A stretch of DNA of 10,720 nucleotides from Bacillota bacterium (GTDB lineage: Bacteria; Bacillota; Clostridia; Acetivibrionales; DSM-1351), in contig JAEWOH010000015.1 of NCBI GenBank assembly GCA_023460955.1, forward strand, positions 1 to 10,720. Reading direction: 5' to 3'. Within the stretch, counting starts at the first letter, position 1. Every line of letters starts with the position of its first letter. Under the pieces are notes generated by a model that did no database searches, had not been told where the DNA came from, and was given only the letters and a program-made list of their open reading frames with translations. The position numbers and the translations under genes were made by a program. Positions 5,393-10,720 of this stretch are shown piece after piece.

Positions 5393-7138
5393 ATGAAAAA
5401 TGTAAAATGGGTTTGGAGTTATATAAAGAAAGATAAACTCAGAATTATTATAAGTTTACTGTTGTGCCTTATTGCTTCAGGCCTGAGTATGGTTAATCCC
5501 TATGCTTCAGGGTTTATAGTTGACAAGGTTATCAAGCAGGGGAACAGGGAACTGCTCTTACCGCTAGCGGCTGCCATTATCGGGGCTGCTGTCATAAAAG
5601 CGATAATTAGATTCAATTTTCAAATCAGCTTTGAAAAGGTTTCTCAGGGAGCATTTATGACAATAAGGGAAGACATGTATAAAAAATTGCAGGAGATGGA
5701 TTTTAAATTCTTTGATACTACCAGAACAGGTGATATAATGGCCAGAATGACTGGTGATATGGACACAGTCCGTCACTTTGTTGCATGGGTAATATATATG
5801 AGCTTTGAAAATATAGTAATTTTCGTGCTTGCCGTAGGCTTGCTGTTTACTATAAACTGGCAGTTTACCCTTATGCTGTTGCTGGTTATTCCTTTTCTGG
5901 CCTGGGCTGCAATAAAACTTGCCAATGACGTTAGGCCTACCTTTGCAGCTATCCGTCAACAATTTTCAAGACTTAATTCGGTAGTTCAGGAGAATATAAG
6001 CGGAAATAGAGTTATAAAGGCCTTTGCTACAGAAAAAATTGAAATAGGGAAGTTTAATCGTGAGAATGAGGCTTACAGACAGAAAAACATGGATTCCGCC
6101 AATGTATGGTCTAAATATCTTCCTATAATAGATACACTTGCAGGAACCCTTTCATTCATTATTCTGCTTGTGGGAGGTATATTTGTAATAAACAACCAGC
6201 TGACTATAGGAGAATTGGTTACCTTTAACTCTATAATATGGGCACTGGGAAACCCAATGAGAATGTGCGGTTGGCTTATTAATGACATCCAGCGCTTCAA
6301 TGCTTCGGCTGATAAAATAAGAGAATATTTTGAAACTGAGACCTCAATAAGTAATTCAGAACAACCTGGCGAAAATGAAATTAAAGGTGTTGTTGAGTTT
6401 AAAAATGTAAGCTTTGGTTACGAGGATGAGGAAATACTTAAGAATGTAAGCCTAAAAGCTAATCCTGGACAAACAATTGCTATTATAGGCCCTACCGGTT
6501 CAGGAAAATCAACACTTGTAAACCTGATATGCAGATTTTATGACTGCAATGAAGGAGAGGTTCTGATAGACAATATAAATGTAAAGGATATAGAACTTGG
6601 AAACCTTCGTTCAAAGATTTCAGTCGCAATGCAGGATGTATTTCTTTTTTCAGATACAATTGAAGGAAACATTGCATATGGAGTACCTGATGCGCCCTAC
6701 GAATCTGTTAAATGGGCAGCTGGTATTGCAGATGCTGATGAATTTATATCCGGTCTTCCTGAAGGGTATGATACCATCATCGGTGAAAGAGGAGTTGGAC
6801 TTTCGGGAGGACAGAGACAGAGAATAGCACTTGCAAGAGCGATTCTTAAAGATCCGTCAATATTAATACTCGATGATACAACCTCAAGTGTAGATATGGA
6901 AACTGAGTTTGAAATCCATAAGACTCTCAGATCCTTCTATAATAATAAGACCACTTTCATTATCGCACACAGAATTGCATCTGTTAAAAATGCAGATCAG
7001 ATTCTAGTACTAAATGACGGTGAAATAATAGAAAGTGGTACACATGAGGAACTATTGAACAGAGAAGGCTATTATTACAATGTGTATCAAACTCAATTTG
7101 GAGACTTTGATGCAAAGGCAGTTAAGGAGGTGGGCTAA
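5393..7138 (+). CDS. ABC exporter half-transporter with degenerate Walker B (subunit 1)
   Basis: A 581-residue type IV ABC exporter subunit with a six-helix transmembrane domain (about 1-320) fused to a nucleotide-binding domain (about 335-575). It likely pumps a small molecule, peptide or drug out of the cytoplasm; the substrate is unknown. Walker A is GPTGSGKST (366-374), followed by a Q-loop in AMQDVFLF, an X-loop GERG, a canonical LSGGQ signature (470-474) and the switch histidine H526. In Walker B, ILILDD places Asp495 where the catalytic Glu normally sits. That substitution marks the non-catalytic member of heterodimeric exporters such as TM287/288 and BmrCD. The ATG follows AGGAGGG (5371-5377) by a long 15 bases, with AAGG closer. 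Its stop overlaps the start of the next gene by one base, so the two are co-translated partners. Confidence 0.95.
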   Translation: MKNVKWVWSYIKKDKLRIIISLLLCLIASGLSMVNPYASGFIVDKVIKQGNRELLLPLAAAIIGAAVIKAIIRFNFQISFEKVSQGAFMTIREDMYKKLQEMDFKFFDTTRTGDIMARMTGDMDTVRHFVAWVIYMSFENIVIFVLAVGLLFTINWQFTLMLLLVIPFLAWAAIKLANDVRPTFAAIRQQFSRLNSVVQENISGNRVIKAFATEKIEIGKFNRENEAYRQKNMDSANVWSKYLPIIDTLAGTLSFIILLVGGIFVINNQLTIGELVTFNSIIWALGNPMRMCGWLINDIQRFNASADKIREYFETETSISNSEQPGENEIKGVVEFKNVSFGYEDEEILKNVSLKANPGQTIAIIGPTGSGKSTLVNLICRFYDCNEGEVLIDNINVKDIELGNLRSKISVAMQDVFLFSDTIEGNIAYGVPDAPYESVKWAAGIADADEFISGLPEGYDTIIGERGVGLSGGQRQRIALARAILKDPSILILDDTTSSVDMETEFEIHKTLRSFYNNKTTFIIAHRIASVKNADQILVLNDGEIIESGTHEELLNREGYYYNVYQTQFGDFDAKAVKEVG

Positions 7139-8922
7139 TGGCAAGGAACAAGTATGATGTTGATGAGGAACTTGTATCGGTATTCAGGATGAAAGACCTT
7201 ATTAGACTTCTCGGCTACCTGAAGCCATATAAGTTGACTATGGCTTTTACAGTAATGCTTATGCTGATAGCCAGCGTTGCAAACCTGCTGGGACCTATTT
7301 TGGTACAGAACGCAATAGATAAGAGAATCCCGGCCGGAGACATCAAGGGCATATTTATGCTTTCAGGCATATTTGCATTGACGCTAGTAATTAATGCAGT
7401 GTGTTTTAAATTAAGAGTCAAGCTAATGTCTAAAACGGGGAATAACGTAGTTAAGACAATAAGAGAAGACATATTTTACAAGCTTCAGGAGCTCCCGTTC
7501 TCTTATTATGACAGCAGACCACACGGGAAAATACTTGTAAGGGTTATAAATTATGTAAATTCTCTTAGCGATTTACTTTCAAATGGTTTTATAAACTTTA
7601 TTACAGATATGTTTACGCTTATATGTATAGTCGGTTTTATGCTGTTTATTAACGTAAAACTCACTTTCGTAAGTTTGATTGGTTTGGTCCCATTAATCGT
7701 TGCCATTTTGCTGATTAAAAACATTCAACGAAGAAACACCCAGGCGCTCAGCATGAAACAGTCCAATCTTAATGCGTACATTCATGAGTCAATCTGCGGA
7801 GTAAAGGTTACTCAGTCTTTTGCACGTGAAAAGCAGAATGAGGGAATTTTCCATGAATTGAGTGTTTCCTACAGAAAAGCATGGATGAAATTTGTAAAGT
7901 CCAACATTATATTGTGGCCAATAATAGACTCAATTTCAACTGCGGGAATGATGGCACTTTATTTTGCGGGGATTTTATGGCTTCAGGATGTTTCAGTAGG
8001 TGTTCTTATAGCTTTCGTAAGCTTTGTCTGGAGGTTCTGGCAGCCAATCAGCAACATGGGAAACTTCTATAATGCCATGATTAATGCAATGGCTTACCTT
8101 GAAAGAATATTCGAGACAATTGATGAAGAACCTGCAATAAAAAACCTTCCTGGTGCTACGGAAATGCCGTTGGTTAAAGGACAGGTAGAGTTCAAAAATG
8201 TAGGCTTCTCTTATGATGTGGAAGAGGGCAATAAGATACTTGATAACGTAAGCTTTAAATTTGAACCCGGAAGTACCATCGCTTTGGTGGGACCGACCGG
8301 AGCCGGAAAAAGTACAATAATCAACCTGTTAAGCAGATTCTATGATGTTCAGGAGGGAGAAGTTCTTATTGATGGAATAAATATAAGAAATGTAACCTTG
8401 AATTCCATAAGAAGGCAAATGGGTGTAATGCTTCAGGATACCTTCCTGTTCTCTGGTACAGTAATGAGTAACATTAAATATGCAAGGCCGGAAGCAACGG
8501 ACGAGGAAGCCATACAAGCAGCAAAAACAGTTTGCGCGCATGATTTTATCATAAATCTTAAAGATGGTTACGACACTGAAATAAATGAAAGAGGTACAAG
8601 ACTGTCCATTGGTGAAAGACAGCTGATTTCCTTTGCGAGGGCTCTGCTGGCAGATCCCAGAATACTCATTCTTGATGAGGCGACCTCAAGCATTGATACC
8701 AGAACGGAGCTTGCACTTCAAAATGGTCTTCAAAGGCTTCTTAAAGGCAGAACCTCTTTCATTATTGCTCACAGACTGTCCACAATAAAAAATGCCGACT
8801 GCATAATGTACATTGATGCCGGCACTATAGTTGAGAAGGGAACTCACGAAGAATTACTTGAATTAAAAGGGCACTATTACAAATTATACAATTCACAGTT
8901 CAATGTACTCGAAGCAGTTTAA
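7138..8922 (+). CDS. ABC exporter half-transporter with altered signature motif (subunit 2)
   Basis: A 594-residue partner of the preceding gene with the same fold: an N-terminal cytoplasmic lead of about 25 residues, six membrane helices to about residue 325, then the ATPase domain. Walker A is GPTGAGKST (385-393), the Q-loop is in MLQDTFLF, the X-loop contains ERG, Walker B ILILDE carries a normal catalytic Glu514, and the switch histidine is H545. The signature reads LSIGERQ (489-495) in place of LSGGQRQ. In the heterodimer this altered signature faces the Walker A/B of subunit 1, the one lacking the catalytic Glu. One composite site is therefore degenerate and the other, with E514 and LSGGQ, is intact. 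The ATG overlaps the previous stop (TAATG) behind AAGGAGGTG at 7124-7132, a sign of translational coupling. No terminator is visible before galM. Confidence 0.95.
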   Translation: MARNKYDVDEELVSVFRMKDLIRLLGYLKPYKLTMAFTVMLMLIASVANLLGPILVQNAIDKRIPAGDIKGIFMLSGIFALTLVINAVCFKLRVKLMSKTGNNVVKTIREDIFYKLQELPFSYYDSRPHGKILVRVINYVNSLSDLLSNGFINFITDMFTLICIVGFMLFINVKLTFVSLIGLVPLIVAILLIKNIQRRNTQALSMKQSNLNAYIHESICGVKVTQSFAREKQNEGIFHELSVSYRKAWMKFVKSNIILWPIIDSISTAGMMALYFAGILWLQDVSVGVLIAFVSFVWRFWQPISNMGNFYNAMINAMAYLERIFETIDEEPAIKNLPGATEMPLVKGQVEFKNVGFSYDVEEGNKILDNVSFKFEPGSTIALVGPTGAGKSTIINLLSRFYDVQEGEVLIDGINIRNVTLNSIRRQMGVMLQDTFLFSGTVMSNIKYARPEATDEEAIQAAKTVCAHDFIINLKDGYDTEINERGTRLSIGERQLISFARALLADPRILILDEATSSIDTRTELALQNGLQRLLKGRTSFIIAHRLSTIKNADCIMYIDAGTIVEKGTHEELLELKGHYYKLYNSQFNVLEAV

Positions 8923-8962
8923 TCAAAACTTAACTTCTTTACATATATTAATTATTGAATTA

Positions 8963-8971
8963 TGATATAAA
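8963..8971 (+). promoter_or_regulatory. Possible extended -10 promoter of galM
   Basis: TGATATAAA matches an extended -10 (TG-N-TATAAA) about 70 bases before the preferred galM start. The nearest -35-like sequence, TTTACA at 8938-8943, is spaced 22 bp away, too far for a normal pair. The 118-base gap after the ABC genes shows no hairpin terminator, so galM could be read from this site, from the ABC promoter, or both. Confidence 0.35.
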
Positions 8972-9026
8972 TAAATAAAATTTGGAAAAATAAACTTATT
9001 CATGATGGTTTATTACAATTGGTTTT

Positions 9027-9033
9027 GGGAGGA
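9027..9033 (+). promoter_or_regulatory. Ribosome binding site that sets the galM start
   Basis: GGGAGGA lies eight bases before a GTG at 9041. The upstream in-frame ATGs at 9002 and 9005 have no purine-rich site before them, and would add 13 residues with no counterpart in usual mutarotase N-termini. The GTG is the likely start. Confidence 0.8.
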
Positions 9034-9040
9034 TAAAAAA

Positions 9041-10105
9041 GTGAGTATTACTAAAAAATTCTTCGGTTCTTTACCGGATGGATCAAAAATTGATATTTTT
9101 ACATTGCAGAATTCAAAGAATATGTCTGTAGACATTACAAATTTTGGAGGTATTATCGTTTCATTAATGGTACCTGACAAAAACGGTAACCCGGCAGATG
9201 TGACTCTAGGTCACGACATCCTTGATAAATATTTTGTTAACACTGAATATTTTGGTGCGCTGATAGGCAGACATGCAAACAGAATTGAAGATGCGAAGTT
9301 TGAATTAAATGGTAAGGAATATGAATTGCTTAAAAATGATGGCAATAACCATTTGCACGGTGGTAGCATTGGTTTTCATAATGTTCCCTGGAATGCAGAA
9401 ATAAAGAACGATAACGGTATCGAAAAGCTGGTACTGACACACCGTAGCCCTGACGGTGAAGAAAACTATCCGGGAAATCTTGATGTAACAGTTGAGTATT
9501 CTCTTACTGATGAAAATGAATTAGTAATAGGCTACAATGCTGTATCAGATAAAGATACTGTGATAAATCTTACAAATCATGCTTATTTCAACCTCGGTGG
9601 TCATGCATCAGGCAATGTTCTCAAACACCAGATGTATATCAATGCAGAGAGCTTTACACCGGTAAATGACGAATGTCTTCCAACAGGGGAAATCAGAAGT
9701 GTAAAAGGAACAGTAATGGATTTTACAACTTTAAGAAGCTTTGAAGAAGACATTGACAGCAATGATGAACAGATAAAAAATGGTTTGGGCTATGACCATA
9801 ACTGGGTTCTTAATACAAAAGGAAATTTAGAGGAAGTTGCTGCCGAAGTATATCATCCCGAAAGCGGACGCGCAATGCAGGTATTTACTACAAAGCCCGG
9901 TATACAGTTCTATTCAGGAAATCATTTGAGTAAAAATAATGATCTTATCGGAAAGAAAAATGCTGTTTACCCAAGGAGAGCAGGCCTGTGTCTTGAGACC
10001 CAATTCTTCCCAAATGCAATGAAACATAAGAATTTCCCTTCACCAGTACTCAAAGCAGGGGAAAAGTACCACTATATAACCAAATACAAGTTTTTTACAA
10101 AATAA
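9041..10105 (+). CDS. galM: Aldose 1-epimerase (mutarotase)
   Basis: This cytoplasmic enzyme interconverts the alpha and beta anomers of aldoses such as galactose and glucose, feeding the Leloir pathway and general sugar use. From the GTG at 9041 the protein has 354 residues, normal for the family. Family landmarks are in order: GRHANRI, NNHLHGG (H104, H106), NLTNHAYFNLGG (H180, the proposed catalytic acid), GYDHNW (D252) and LCLETQFFPNA (E319, the proposed catalytic base), followed by the C-terminal KYHYITKYKF. Residue roles are inferred from the characterised Lactococcus enzyme. It follows the ABC exporter genes on the same strand after 118 bases without an evident terminator; a functional tie to them is possible but not shown. 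A GAAA-loop hairpin lies downstream. Confidence 0.95.
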   Translation: MSITKKFFGSLPDGSKIDIFTLQNSKNMSVDITNFGGIIVSLMVPDKNGNPADVTLGHDILDKYFVNTEYFGALIGRHANRIEDAKFELNGKEYELLKNDGNNHLHGGSIGFHNVPWNAEIKNDNGIEKLVLTHRSPDGEENYPGNLDVTVEYSLTDENELVIGYNAVSDKDTVINLTNHAYFNLGGHASGNVLKHQMYINAESFTPVNDECLPTGEIRSVKGTVMDFTTLRSFEEDIDSNDEQIKNGLGYDHNWVLNTKGNLEEVAAEVYHPESGRAMQVFTTKPGIQFYSGNHLSKNNDLIGKKNAVYPRRAGLCLETQFFPNAMKHKNFPSPVLKAGEKYHYITKYKFFTK

Positions 10106-10158
10106 TATTAAATAATATAGTGACGAATAGCATAAAAAAGTAAAGTAAGCAATAAAAA

Positions 10159-10192
10159 ACAGTAACCCCTGGTGAAAACCGGGGGTTACTGT
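10159..10192. terminator. Strong GAAA-loop hairpin between galM and the zinc-ribbon gene
   Basis: A 15-bp stem (10159-10173 with 10178-10192, one G-T wobble) is closed by a GAAA tetraloop. Its outer arms are ACAGTAACCCC and GGGGTTACTGT. On the minus strand it is followed directly by TTTTTTATT, making it a textbook terminator for the zinc-ribbon gene. On the plus strand it follows galM by 53 bases but lacks a U-tract, so its action there is less certain. Confidence 0.85.
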
Positions 10193-10214
10193 CAATTGCG
10201 CCTAGAGGCACAAA

Positions 10215-10391
10215 CTATCTTCTAGCATATCCGTTGTTAAAGCTCTTTGATTGAGCTTTCTTAGCTTTTCTACAATCAGGACATCTTGCTGGCTCGTTTG
10301 TGAATCCTTTTTCCGCATAGAACTGTTGCTCGCCAACTGTAAAAGTAAATGTAGCGCCGCAATCTTTATAAGTAAGAGTTTTGTCTTGCAT
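10215..10391 (-). CDS. Small zinc-ribbon-type protein lacking one zinc ligand
   Basis: A 58-residue cytoplasmic protein resembling the small 'probable zinc-ribbon' family common in Clostridia. Its shared pattern is DKTLTxKDCG, a GEQxFYAEKGF block, then NEPxRCPDCR. The role of the family is unknown. The second zinc knuckle is intact (C37, C40). The first, which I expect to read CxxC, reads Y8-K-D-C11, so only three cysteines remain and the codon TAT is one base from the cysteine codon TGT. The start at 10389-10391 is set by GGAGG at 10399-10403; the longer open frame to 10424 reads through that site. The C-terminus is basic (KAKKAQSK and a final RR), compatible with nucleic-acid contact, though this is only suggestive. 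Monocistronic, with its own terminator. Confidence 0.85.
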   Translation of the reverse strand: MQDKTLTYKDCGATFTFTVGEQQFYAEKGFTNEPARCPDCRKAKKAQSKSFNNGYARR

Positions 10392-10398
10392 GGAATTA

Positions 10399-10403
10399 CC
10401 TCC
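10399..10403 (-). promoter_or_regulatory. Ribosome binding site of the zinc-ribbon gene
   Basis: GGAGG on the minus strand lies seven bases before the ATG at 10391, with T-rich sequence upstream. It rules against the longer open frame beginning at 10424. Confidence 0.85.
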
Positions 10404-10435
10404 AAAAAATTTATTGCTGAGCATATAAGAACTTA

Positions 10436-10464
10436 AACATACGGAACGAAAAAGGATTGTACAA
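10436..10464 (-). promoter_or_regulatory. Possible promoter of the zinc-ribbon gene
   Basis: On the minus strand TTGTAC (complement of 10459-10464) and TATGTT (complement of 10436-10441) are separated by exactly 17 bases, about 45 bases before the start codon. Each box matches consensus only in part. Several TATAAT-like boxes further upstream (10480-10515) are alternatives. Confidence 0.4.
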
Positions 10465-10589
10465 ATTAGAATAAGAAATTATAAGCCTTAGCAATTATAT
10501 TATACTATTATAGTAAATATTTAGCAAGGAGTTTGTTATTTTTGGAAATACCTAAATCCTAAGCGGGCAAAATTAATTATAAAAGGCTA

Positions 10590-10618
10590 TTGACAAATAC
10601 CCTTTTGTACCGTAAAAT
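10590..10618 (+). promoter_or_regulatory. Promoter of the tRNA-His gene
   Basis: A perfect -35 TTGACA (10590-10595), a 17-bp spacer and a TAAAAT -10 box (10613-10618) form a near-consensus housekeeping promoter. The expected start lies about 25 bases before the mature tRNA 5' end. It is the best promoter in the window and fits a highly expressed stable RNA. Confidence 0.85.
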
Positions 10619-10649
10619 ATCAAATGTGTCTTGCGGGACATGATATATG

Positions 10650-10720
<71 letters not shown>

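Noticed and set aside
10518..10560. Tiny open frame after AAGGAG upstream of tRNA-His
   Set aside because: It could encode fewer than ten residues from a TTG, has no supporting context, and ends before the tRNA promoter.

Overview
The window looks like chromosomal DNA of a low-GC, spore-forming-type Firmicute. Strong AGGAGG-like ribosome binding sites, occasional TTG/GTG starts, an A+T-rich third codon position, a YARHG-domain protein, a YkwD-type CAP protein and a heterodimeric ABC exporter together suggest the class Clostridia. A mesophilic Ruminiclostridium-like organism is my best guess, but that is an impression from protein style and not a database match.

Left part (1-3450): an upstream terminator and a second imperfect hairpin precede mscL (+), the large-conductance mechanosensitive channel. 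Convergent to it are two minus-strand genes for secreted proteins, each apparently its own unit with a hairpin terminator: a YARHG/SH3b exported protein and a CAP (SCP/PR-1-like) protein with a Lys-Pro-rich linker. All three products act at the membrane or cell wall. A roughly 420-base gap between the divergent CAP and ZIP genes has no confident gene, but it does contain an open frame with coding-like character that I cannot identify.

Middle (3438-8922): a ZIP-family metal transporter (+) runs tail-to-tail into an AraC-family regulator (-), with their stop codons overlapping. The AraC gene is divergent from two overlapping ABC exporter half-transporter genes (+). The two ABC proteins carry complementary departures from consensus: an Asp in place of the catalytic Glu in the first, and a changed signature motif in the second. 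They should therefore form one heterodimeric exporter with one degenerate and one active ATP site. The 282-base divergent spacer carries three ATCATAAA-like boxes at 22-23 bp intervals, a plausible AraC-type operator, so the regulator most likely controls the exporter.

Right part (8923-10720): an aldose 1-epimerase gene (galM, +), a strong hairpin with a GAAA loop, a small minus-strand zinc-ribbon protein that has lost one expected zinc-ligand cysteine, and the 5' part of a tRNA-His gene behind a near-consensus promoter, cut by the window edge.

I see no CRISPR array, integrase, intact insertion sequence or prophage gene, and no clear new multi-gene system. The points most worth checking are the phased operator-like repeats, the asymmetric ABC pair with its neighbouring AraC regulator, the unidentified open frame at 3035-3268, and the cysteine-to-tyrosine change in the zinc ribbon. 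Several starts were moved from the longest open frame on the basis of ribosome binding sites (CAP, ZIP, galM, zinc ribbon).
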